Source: Paulownia fortunei (Eukaryota > Streptophyta > Magnoliopsida > Lamiales > Paulowniaceae). Taken from it: DNA of 64,000 bases. The DNA is taken from positions 16,461,993-16,525,992 of the forward strand of contig CM033109.1 of assembly GCA_019321725.1 (NCBI GenBank), read 5' to 3'. The notes under the pieces were generated by a model. The model did no database searches. It was given only the letters and a program-made list of their open reading frames with translations, and was not told the origin of the DNA. The position numbers and the translations under genes are program-made. Positions 1-10,835 of this stretch are shown here, piece by piece (the first letter of the stretch is position 1; each line of letters starts with the position of its first letter).

Positions 1-323
1 TCATTCCCAATGAGTAGGATATCATCAACATAGAACACAACAAATGTAACTACACTCCCACTAACCTTCTTGTAGACACATGGTTCATCTGGGTTCTTAT
101 GAAAATTAAATATTTTGATCGTTTTATCAAACTGGATTTTCTAACTCTTCGAAGCTTATTTGAGTCCATAAATAGATCTCTGGAGCTTGCAAACCTGTTG
201 CTCGCTCCCATTGGATATGAAGCCCTCTGGCTGCTTCATATAGATCTCTTCTTTAATGTTTCCATTAAGAAAAGCGGTCTTCACTTCCATTTGCCATATC
301 TCATAGTCATAATATGTAGATAT
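1..323 (-). pseudogene. Ty1/copia reverse transcriptase fragment
   Basis: The minus strand encodes part of a copia-type reverse transcriptase, including the YVDD-type catalytic motif in the context YVDDILLIGN near the left edge. The stretch is nearly colinear with 11780-12105 of the large copia element, differing by scattered substitutions and small changes that break the frame. It runs off the left edge of the window. On the right it stops abruptly at 323, where a gypsy LTR begins, so the LTR was inserted into or recombined with this copia. Strong as a family call; no function is expected. Confidence 0.9.
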
Positions 324-948
324 TGTAATACCCAATCCTCACACTACTCACTTGGCTAATATAATTCATGCATTACATGCAAATTATATGCTAATTTGGA
401 TTAACATCTGCATGGCATATTTAGCATTCTTAATCGTTAGAATTCTAATGCTATCACATGATGTTGGTGGTTGAGATCCTATAACATAATTAAGTAATTC
501 TATATTTAAATAAGAAAAAGAATAGATTGGTCGATATATTGGATATTCATAGGTTATATGTTATAATTTAGAAAGTGTTAAAGGTGTTACTAGTAAGTTT
601 ATATGATTCAATTTAATTAGATCGACGTGTTTTAAAAGTATACATCCATGGATTAACATACTTAGGATATTGGACATGATATAATGTGATTTAAGTGTTA
701 TAATACAAGGTCCATATATGCATATAATTTTAGAAATACAAACTAGACAATCATTTAAGAATCAGATGTCAATCGGTTTGGAGATCGAATGAATGGACAT
801 AGGAATTACCTATAGGAATGAATGGTGACTAAGTAGGTTGAAACTAAATAAAAATAGGTGAGACACACAAGATTAGAGCTACAAGATAAGAGAGAAAATC
901 AGATTTTACCACTACATGCCACCTCAAGCTTATACCACTGTAATACCC
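324..948 (+). repeat. Gypsy LTR family B, 5' portion
   Basis: It begins with TGTAATACCC and matches, in reverse complement, the right end of the solo LTR that ends at 60520 and the ends of the B element LTRs near 32468 and 38360. It is the first ~625 bp of a ~3.1 kb LTR on the + strand. It stops at 949, where a reverse-oriented family C LTR begins, and the same B LTR resumes near 5409 with a few hundred bases missing. No coding capacity is seen. Confidence 0.85.
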
Positions 949-3612
949 CCATTACCACACAACCATATATATTGTATAATTTGACATGATAGGCCCTGTG
1001 TGTATACGAGAATTTTTTTTGTAACACTTTAAGAAAAGATAAATCACTTATTACATGCACAACCCTGTTTAAAATACTTTCTCATACATGTCATGTATAT
1101 AGCAGGATCAGTATTTATATAAAAGTACAACACCCACAACGACCACAATATTTACATACTTATTTATAGTAAAGTTTTAAAAATGAAATATAGTACCAGT
1201 TTAAAAATATAATACAACAGACTCAAAATATAACAAGCCAACAAAATAGCCCAACATGTCGTCATCTATGTACACACTCCCTCAGACACCTGTAGGAGCT
1301 CCAACAACTGCCTAGCCAGTAAAAGATGCTTCAAGCGTCGTTGTACTCACCTACAATGCATAAACTATATGAGCTAACGCTCAGCAAGTAAAGATTATGC
1401 ATGTCAAAGAATAATCCACAATATCAAGTCATGCATCTCAAAATACTATGCCCACAATGTAATTTTATGCATCAAAATTATTTCTTTCTTGGGCCCCTGA
1501 CCAACGCTACTATCCCATGCACCAGAAAAGAGCTCTGTACACCGCCATAATCCAATGGCCAATAATCATATAAGCATGCAAATCTATGCATACTCATACG
1601 CATGAAAATCTATGCATGCGAACCTACAAATCCATGCATAATATACCATGCAAATCTATGCATACTTCGGTGCACTAGTAGTGGTCAACAAAATATTTTT
1701 CTTTCTCAGAATCATACCGTGCAATACAAGATTTATCACAATACTCATATATGATGCATGCACGTGCCAATGACAATGCCCATATATGTATACTCAATGG
1801 AGAGCCCTCTACTATGTATATATGATTTATGATATTACATATAATTTACACATCTACTATATCTATGCATTGTAGTTGCAAATGAATATTTACTTACCTT
1901 TCACTTGGTTGGTGGTTTAGTCTAGATTTGTTTAGTATTTCTCTCCAACCTTAGATGTAAAATCGCCTGTAATATCACCCAACATCAAACACTATTCCCA
2001 ATTTGGTAAGTTGAAAGCATAAAATCTTATTCTAAGACCTTAAACATCAAGCTATTTAGGTAACAATCAGGCTTTCACAAACTAGAACACAATATAGTCC
2101 CTCAAATACCTTAATTTCTCATCTTAAATACATATAAACATCATGTAATTGAAGTATTATCACTCTAATAGCATGTACCTAGTTTTCAAAACTCAATAGC
2201 AACATGTTTAGGATAAAACATACTAAGTTATTAAATGGGACAGATTTTCACCTCTAATTTCCTTGCTGCCACATTAGGTTTCATAGACATGTTGACATCT
2301 TTAGGAATATTTATTCACTCTAAAATTTTTACCACACTTAGATAACATGTAGAACATGCCATAAAGTTTCCAAAACACATGGGTCTAGGTCCTGTAATTC
2401 AGTCCCTTCACAGCACACCAGGACAGATATTCTTACTTTGGCAGTTTTGAGTGTTTTCTTCAATATCATGCCCAATTTCAATTTATAACCGATGAAAATT
2501 TATTCCAATACTCTTAACCCATTTATAAACATGTATATGATGATAATTATAGGTTTTATTTAACATAACATACACTTTTGAAGCCTAAAATACAATAATA
2601 CTGCAAGGTGACAGTTTCTATCAGGTGTTTTCAATCAAATATTTCGAACCACCAACCCTTTCTTTATGCCTCAAAGCCTATCTAATAACATCCTAACATA
2701 TTTATAAATAATATTCAAAGCTTAATAATCTAATAAACCTCAAAATAAATCTAAAAGTCACGCCAAACCCATAGGTTAAGCTCACTTTGCACAGTTTTAT
2801 ACTTGAACTTGGTTATTTTTTCTTCCCTTTGCTTGTTTTGCCTCTTTTTTCGGTTGGAATCACTTAGGACCTATTTAGAGAGCCTTTTCCATGTATTTAG
2901 AAGCTGAAATAGTTTAGAACAAGGTTCAAGTCGTGGCTGTTAGCTTAAGAGTGAAGAATAAGTTGAGGTGCTAGCTTGATAAGTCTAAGCATGAGGTGGC
3001 ATAAGCTTGAGGTGGCATGTAATGATATAATCTGATTTTCTCCCTTATCTTGCAGCCCTAATCTTGTGTGTTTCACATATTATTATTTGGTTACAACCTA
3101 TCTTCATCACCATTCATTCTCGTAGCTAATTCCTATGTCCGTTCATTAGGTTCTTCACTCGAAAAATCAACGGTTCTTGTCCGATTGATAAGTTTGTGCA
3201 TCGATAGTGTTACAAAACTATGAACCTAGTTATATAACATTTAAATTATAGTATTGTATGTCTAGTTATCCCAAGTGTATGATTTAAATATACATATAAT
3301 ATTAAAATTCATGATCGAACCGACTCACTTTCTATAAACTTTTCGGTGACACCTTTCGAACTCCTAAAGTTACCATGTGTAATCTAGCACTATTCACTAT
3401 ATTGGTACCTAAATTTTTTTATCTCAATACAAAATCAACCACTTAGGTTAGGGGATTCGATAATCAATACCGTGTAAGAGCTTCAAAATTAAGTTTAATG
3501 ATTAAGAACACCGTATAAAATAAAATAAATTATATGATGTTATATTAATGCAAATAGCACGCAATTAATATATAATGTATGAATCATATTTGGTCATGTG
3601 AGTAGTAAGAGT
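949..3612 (-). repeat. Gypsy LTR family C, reverse-oriented
   Basis: It starts with TGTAATACCCCC (the reversed LTR 3' end) and ends with the reverse complement of the family C LTR 5' end. It is homologous along its length to the LTRs at 42902-45789 and 50496-53206. At 3612 the LTR joins internal sequence directly: the terminal LTR bases, polypurine tract and about 75 bp seen in the intact copy are missing. It contains several TGCATG-type motifs between about 1560 and 1670. No supported gene lies in it. Confidence 0.88.
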
Positions 3613-5408
3613 CTCGGGATACTTAGTTCTCATTTCGTCCTCCCTTTCCCAAGTGGCCTCTTCTACCAATTGGTTTCTCCATAATACTTTAACCAATGGA
3701 ATCTGTTTATTTCTTAGCTGCTTCACTTCTTGTAACAAAATCTATACAGGCTTTTCTTCGTAGCTCAAATATGCCTTTAATTCCACTAGTTCATTTTTCA
3801 GAATGTGAGAGGGATCAATAATATATTTACTTAGCATAGACACATGAAATACATTGTGCATTTGGGACATAGATGTTGGCAGATCCAGTCTGTAAGAAAC
3901 ATCACCAGTTCTTTCAATCACCGAGAATAGGCCAATGTATCTGGGACTCAATTTTCCTTTCTTCCCAAACCGCATGATGCCCTTCATTGGTGCTACTTTC
4001 AAAAACACCTAATCTCCTATCGCAAACTCCAACGCCCTTCTTCATCTATCTGCATAACTTTTATGCCGATTTTGGGTAGTTTACATTCTTTGTTAAATCT
4101 GTAACATGGCTTCTGTCATCTCTCGAATCATATTTGGGCCTAAAAGTTTCTTCTCACTAACTTCATCCCAATGTATCGGATACCTACACTTTTTGCCATA
4201 CAATATTTCATAGGGAGCCATTCCAATACTAGTCTGATAGTTGTTGTTGTATGCAAACTCTACCAAAGGTAGGAATTTACTCCACTGACTTTGGAAGTCT
4301 AATACACAGGCTCTGAGCATATCCTCCAATATTTATATTATTTGTTTAGATTGCCCATCCGTCCGAAGATGATATGCTGTACTGAATGATAAATGTGTTC
4401 CCAAAGCTTTGTGTCAACTTCTCCAAAAAGCAGACAAAAATCTTGAATCTCTATCAGAAACTATAGACAATGGCACTCCATGAAGTCTGACAATCTCCTG
4501 AACGTATAATTGGGCATAGCGATCCATGGAATATGTAGAACATATGGGAAGGAAATGAGCAGACTTGGTCAATCTGTCAATGATAACCCAAATAGCATCA
4601 TGACCCTTAGTAGTCTTTGGCAAACCAGTTATGAAATCCATGGTGATCCTTTCCCATTTCTATTCTGGAATTAGTAGAAGTTGCAAAGTCCCTACGGGTC
4701 TTTGATGTTTGGCCTTTATCTGCTGACATGTTAGACATTACTCCACATGCTGGGCGATGTCCTTTTTCATACCCGGACATCAATAATGCATTTTCAAATC
4801 TCTATACATCTTCGTAGCCCCTGGATGTACTGAATAAGGGGTTGAATGTGCCTATTTTAAAATGTCTTCCCGAATGTTATCAAATTTGGCATACAAAACC
4901 ACTCTCTAAATTATAAAATATCATTTTGAGTCATCTTAAATTCAAGAGACTTCCCTGCAGCAACATATTTTCTCATATCGATGAGATATTCATCATCTCA
5001 CTGTCCCTGTTTGATCCTATCAATTAGCGTAGGCTGAAACATCAGGGCTGCCTACTTTGCCTCTATTAATCCTATCTATAAAATCTCTACATTTATTTTC
5101 TACAACTCGTTCAGTTTTGATTTTTGAATTAAAGCCATAGTTATTGTACTTTGTGTGGATTTTCGGCTCAATGCATCAGCTAGAACGTTGGCTTTATTGG
5201 GGTGGTAATTGATCACATAATTATAATCTTTTACCAGTTCCAGCCATCTCCGCTGCCGCATATTCAACTCTTTCTATGTGAAGAAGTATTTGAGGCTCTT
5301 GTGATCAGTATAGATCTCGCACCGTTCACCATATAAATAGTGCCTACATATTTTAAGCACAAATACTACAACAGCAAGTTCTAAGTCGTGCGTGGGGTAA
5401 TTCTTTTC
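3613..5408 (-). pseudogene. Ty3/gypsy pol 3' part: RNase H, integrase, C-terminal domain
   Basis: Read on the minus strand from 5408 downward it encodes the end of RNase H (a [10 protein letters not shown] motif, then NYHP and ADALS), a zinc-binding linker, an integrase core (4414-4641 has MDFITGLP, the first catalytic Asp region and VSDRDSRF), then the segments at 4093-4329 and 3742-4008 carrying the conserved MAPYEILYGKKCR and GKLSPRYIG regions. It is colinear with 48680-50460 of the family C element but inverted. Stops and frameshifts separate the open segments. It ends abruptly at about 5408 inside RNase H, fused to a B LTR. It retains CAA glutamine codons where the other copy has TAA stops. 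Confidence 0.9.
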
Positions 5409-7471
5409 AAAAGTGTATGGTATGTTGAATAAAACCTGTAGGTATCATCATATACATGTTCATGTATGATTTAAGAGTATTAGAATAAATTTTCATCGAT
5501 TAGAAATTAAAATATGGCATGATAATTAAAGAGATGCTCAGAACTATCTCCATTGAATTTCAGATTATGTCCTATGTGAAGGTGACTGGTTTTACAACAC
5601 TAAATTCATTAGTTTTGGCAATAATATGACCTGGTATCTATTTGTGTATGTCATCTAAGTGTGGTGAACATTTTGGAGTGATTGAATATACTTAAAGGTG
5701 CCAAAACTATTAATGTCATAAAATGTGCAAAACTATCATGGTAGGAAAGATCTGTTTCATATACTGTGAAGGGAGTTGAACTTGGGAAGCTATATACGTG
5801 AGTTTTAGCCATTCTATAACATGGTTACATTGTTTTTGATGTTATCTAAGTGTGATAAAAATTAGGGAGTGAATGACTATGTCTAAGGGTATCAAAATCA
5901 TCATGCAAATTAATGTGGCAGCAAGAAAATGTGAAGTTGTGAATCTACCCCATTTGGTTCATTAACATGTTCCAGCATAGATGTGGTGCATTTGATCCCT
6001 AACATTTAGGGCGATGTTATAAGAGTTATAATACATCAATTAAGTGAGGTTAGTATACATTTAAGATGTGGAACAAAGGTGCGTAGAAGTTTGTATTTGG
6101 TAATAGTTTGTAAGTGGTATGGTTGTTTAATTAAATTGGGATTCAAGATCTTTATACTATATTAGGTATAATGAACTTGTTAATTGAGGATGATGATTGA
6201 TATCTTGTATTTTTACAGATTGTTTCACATCTAAGGTTGGGGAGTAATACTTAAGAAACCTAGAAGTAATACACAACTGATCAAATGTAAGTGAAAATCC
6301 ATTTGCAATTATAATGCATAAACATAGTATATCTTGAAGCATTTATACTTAATGTGTTGATGATATTTAAATTGATTAGATGAGCAAGTATAATATGTAC
6401 CTTAAGAGTTTTATGATTCTTGAAACATGTTGAGAGCAAGATGACTTACATTTCATATTCAACATACCATTCATGAGCATTTACATATGCATGCATGACA
6501 TATAAGTATAGTTGAGGTCCTTGCATGCATGATATGATTTGAGACATTATTTCTAGAAAAAAAAAATTTGGTTGGCCACTACTAGGGTACCGAGGCATGT
6601 GAGGCGTGCTTATGTGATATTTTGGGGCACCGCGAGTGTAACTTCTCGAAAGATCATAGGGGTTGACAGGGGGCGTGCCTCTGGTGGTCATGAGAGTGTG
6701 GACCACTTGATTGTACCCTTATTGACGCTGTTGGTGGGAAGACTTCTGGAGGATCACAGGGGAAGATAGGGGATGGACCTCTGGTGATCCCAGAAGATGG
6801 CCCCCAAACTGTGTCAATTTGTTTATGGCCATGTGATTATTGATATTGTTGAGAGCTCTATCCGATACATAGTAGGTAGGCTAAGGGCCAGTAATGGAAA
6901 ATGATTTTGAATGAAGTGTTTTGGTTCAGGAGCTTGCATTCCTAGCATGATTTCATAGAGATGCATCACATATATGTTAGAATCACATATATGTTAGATT
7001 ATCTCTTTAGCATACATGATTTTTGCTTATTGGGCATTAGCTCATGTAGTTCATGCATTGTAGGTAAGTATGGTGATACTTGAGACTCTGAGGCTTACTG
7101 GACTAGTTATTGGAGCTCGTACAGACTTCTAAGGATCACTGTACATGAATGATGACCTGTTAGGTTGTGTTGTGGGCATATTCTAATTTTTCACAATCAT
7201 TATTATTGTGTAAATTGTTGTCTATATATAAAGGGTTACAAGATGCAAAATATCCCTACTTCTTCTGAAAGTGTAGGTTATTATTTTGATTTTTGAGTCT
7301 ATCGTATTATAAATTTGGAATGTCATATCCTATATAACTCTTGAAATTTTTTAGTAAATAAGTTTGAAAAAAGTGTGACTCTGATGAGTGTTGGTTTTTT
7401 TTTATATAAATGGTGATTTTTCTATATACAAGGTTATATGTAAGAAAACACTTTTACTATTTTTCAAAGTG
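5409..7471 (+). repeat. Gypsy LTR family B, 3' portion
   Basis: Continuous homology to the reverse complement of the solo LTR at 57657-60520 and of the B LTRs at 29279-32468 and 35213-38360. It includes a local GC-rich island at about 6590-6800 and a TATA-like TATATAAAT at 7403-7411, placed where the end of U3 would be. It truncates near 7471, just after the GTGCTACA shared with other copies, and lacks the last ~100 bp. No open reading frame here has family support. Confidence 0.82.
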
Positions 7472-8110
7472 CTACAGTTGATAAAAAAATTATGTTTTGA
7501 ATTCCAAATATTATTAGTTCAAGTTATTCATCTTGTTTGTGTTATATTATTCACTATTGCATCTTGATTATTTGGCCATTAATTGAGAGTGTTTGATGTA
7601 TGAGATTCGATACTCGAGAGAGGGAATATTATACATGATCATAAAGATAACATAACCTAGGAATCATAGAGTTGGGAAGCTTATGAAACCTTTAAAATTT
7701 TGAATAAGAATTCATTGAACATTTGTAGAGTTTTATTCTTGAGTTTTTATAGAGATATTGAAATTCATATTAGAACTCATAATCAATTTGGCACTTGAGA
7801 GAGAATTGATGAGCTTAGGAATTCATGACTTACGTGTATTGTTGACTTGAATTAGTATGTTTTGGAAGGAAGAACATAGGTGATAATTAGGTGAGTCATT
7901 GCTCTAGAATTTCTTGATCATAAGGTGTTTTTTGTATTACTTTTAAGAACTCTAGTTTTATCTTTGCAATTTTTATCTTATTCTACTTTGTTTACCAATC
8001 ATCACTTTATTTTATACATAAAATTATGACTTTTTGAACTACAATACTTGTTGCATTTTTTGATTACAATACTTGTGGATACGATACTCAACTCACCATT
8101 GTAATAAAAC
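7472..8110 (+). repeat. Athila-like LTR 3' fragment
   Basis: AT-rich non-coding DNA ending in a pattern typical of Athila/Tat LTR ends: GATACTCAACTCACC near 8080, then TGCACTTGTAGTTTGC near 8119. The end of the interrupted Athila-like LTR near 38790-38840 has a similar layout. It runs directly into pol coding sequence, so primer-binding site, gag and protease are missing. The left boundary is uncertain by tens of bases. It appears to be a different subfamily from the LTR at 28151. Confidence 0.5.
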
Positions 8111-8144
8111 TTGACACCGTGCACTTGTAGTTTGCAAAATATTC

Positions 8145-8577
8145 ACGAACAACGGGCTGTTGTGGCAAGTTTGAAGGCCAAACCCCCTTACAAAAGGGGC
8201 GCTCAACCACATTTTGAAGTATTGAGAGACCTTCCTCTACCCAAAAAAAGCCATCCGTTGAGGCCTATCCTTGTACTTAAACCCTTTCTCCCTTATTTTA
8301 AGTATGATTATCTTGATGATTCAAATTCTTTTCCGGTAATCATTTCTTCTTCCTTGATAGGTGAGATGGAAGAAAATCTCCTAAGAGTCCTTAGAGAGCA
8401 TAAAAAAGGCTTTGGATGGAAGATAGCCAACATCAAGGGAATTAGCTCCTCAATTTGCATACACAAAATTTTATTGGAGGAGAGCTATAAGCCTAAGGTG
8501 TAGACACAAAGGAGATTAAATCCAATGATGCAAGAGGTAGTAAAATCCAAAATCATCAAGCTTCTTGATGTAGGTAC
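8145..8577 (+). pseudogene. Athila-like gypsy pol, N-terminal part (split by copia)
   Basis: This encodes the pre-RT region of an Athila-type Ty3/gypsy pol: the conserved block with PVIISSSL, LLRVLREHKKGFGWKIANIKG and RRLNP...KLLDVG. A TAG at 8501-8503 follows EESYKPKV, but the frame stays recognisable to 8577. The nearest upstream ATG, at 8111, lies in LTR-derived sequence and is unlikely to be the native start. At 8577 a copia element interrupts the gene, and pol resumes at 24858 with IIYPIS. Joining across the insertion restores the expected conserved order, so this is one gene split in two. Confidence 0.9.
8573..8577. repeat. Left target-site duplication of copia element
   Basis: GGTAC immediately left of the copia LTR start (TGTTTGG) matches GGTAT at 24858-24862 right of the other LTR at four of five positions. 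The GGTAT copy gives the expected reading of the interrupted pol gene (GAT GTA GGT ATT ATT), so the C here is a later mutation. Confidence 0.85.
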
Positions 8578-10812
8578 TGTTTGGTTTGTTATAATCGTAG
8601 GGGTATACGCAACAAAATATTAAAATTTTATCAAACCTAAATTTAACCCCTTTGATTCAAAAGCAATTTTAACGATCGTGCTTATTCAAGTGATTATATA
8701 AATAAATATATAATTTAGATTATACCTTACGAGCACTCCGATTGTTGTAGGGAATGAAGCAATCAATTACTTATTCTGTACTATCAGAACTCGTAGGCAT
8801 CCAAGTGTCTTACTGTATCCGGTCTACAATACGGAAGAGCAACACCAATCAAAAGGATTTGTTAGTATGCTTTTAATTGTTTACTAATCTAGAACCGGAG
8901 TAAATTTTCAAGAATAATAAAGATTAATTATTTAAGTTCTTGAAACTATAATATGAAGAGAATAACAAAAAATTGATTTTCTTTAAAGAACAAGAAAATC
9001 AAGATTACAAGAAAACGCTTTTCTTTTTCTTTCTTTTCTTGGAGAGAAAAATAGAATACTTAAACAAAATAATTTTTTCTCAATTTGCTGAATTATTTGT
9101 TGTAATTTTTGACCATCAACATATATAGGATTGAAAATTTACTTATTCTCCAACTCTTAGAGAGTTTGACAATTTTGAACTACTTCAAAATCTTATCTTG
9201 CAAGGATTCTAAATTTTCCAAGAACTCTTCTTTTCTCTCTCATATTATTTGTGGACTAATTTGAAACTACATTAATCATCAAAATTGTCTACATACATTC
9301 TTGATATTAATTTGAACTGTTCAAATAATATCAAGATAGATATATATCATATATATACTATAATTATATTTATATATAAATTAAATCTTAATGGCCGATT
9401 TTATTCCATAAAACCAGTTATTATATTTATTTATCTATAAATATGTTAATTAAATAAATTATATTTATTTAATTTAATTTTTGCGTATTTTAGTGGGCTT
9501 CTTAAGTGATCCAAATTAATTTTGGGTTTGAACTAAAAAAATCCTCAAATCAATTCAATTGATTCAATCACAATTTAATCAATCCAATTGATTAATTTAA
9601 TTTATTCCAATTGGGTTTTCTAATTAAATTAGGTCCAATTACTTAATTGAATAATTTAATTTAACCATTAAATTAAGTAGAATTCTTAATTAATTAATTA
9701 ATTTACAACCATTGGATAAAATTTAAAATTAGAAATATTACTTTTCATAAAGATGTGTGACCCTTTTAAGTTCACTACTAAGCTAGTAGTGGGGTTGTAA
9801 CATTTGCAACTTATGAATAACAATTATTCTAATTTATTAATCTGCTTGGAATCAGATCTTGAATTCCAAGAACCTCACTATCCATGAAAACACCTAGCAA
9901 GTAATCATGGCAAACTAGTCTTAGGTAAAATAGTGAGTAAACATATTTCAGTTATGAGTAAATATATTTCAGTTGTGAGTACCATATACGTACGATCTTT
10001 TCGACAACTAATCTTCCGATTGAATATAGGGCATGAATTATAAGTTCAAACTCTAAATGATTCAATAATTGTTATCCTATTTCAAGTTCCAATGATTCTT
10101 GATGAATCACAATTCATCATGCCTTGGCCAAGGTCTTTGAATCACAAACTATGAAAACATAGAAGAATCCGTTGTTTAAAAAGACAAGTGTCAAATTTTA
10201 TGTTGGCCACTGACAAACCTCCATGCACATCAGTGCAACATCCAACATATCCCCTTTGTGATTGTCAAGCAATCAGAAGATATATCAAAGTGTTGTAGGA
10301 TGTACACAAAGCTACCATCATGCCTCAAGTCTGAGAACTAGCTATGTACTATCGCAACACAGAAATTCTTATTTCGATAGGCAAAGCCTCTAACTAAGAA
10401 TTCTTGCGGGCCATGTTTGGTGTACTTGTTCCCTAACAAGCACCCATATACATACACTTGCGTATCTACACTAATGCCAATGGAATGTGACATCCTCGTC
10501 TCATGAGCATGCATCATATGTGCGAGTCTTACTGAGCTATTTGATGTTCCATCTCAAAAAGCTCTCGACTCGAAACTTATTTAAGACCAAAGCCTTAGAG
10601 GTATGTTCTATGATCGCCATCATATGCGTGACCATACCCCGTAGTTAAATTTGGTCTAAGAATTTTATCTAATGTGCATAAATAAAAGATGCATGACATA
10701 AGATAAAGAGAATGCCTTTTATTAATATGATTCCTAATAAGATTATCTTTACAAAAGAGAAAGAGTATAATACACCAAATCCAATTAGGGCATTGGGCAT
10801 CCTATTCTAATA
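8578..10812 (-). repeat. Copia 3' LTR (left copy)
   Basis: 2,235-bp LTR aligned end to end with 22600-24857. On the + strand it begins TGTTTGG and ends TATTCTAATA; the family end is CTCTAACA on this strand, seen near 40493, so the terminal CA is mutated. It contains AT-rich blocks at 9340-9720. No supported gene. Confidence 0.9.
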
Positions 10813-10835
10813 ATCTCCTACTTGCCCTAGCTCTA
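10813..10835 (-). other. Copia polypurine tract
   Basis: On the minus strand the bases just before the 3' LTR read as a purine-rich run (GGGCAAGTAGGAGATTA), in the position and form common for plant copia plus-strand priming. A cleaner version (GGGCAAGTGGGAGATTG) is visible in the copia remnant at about 40494-40508. Confidence 0.7.
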
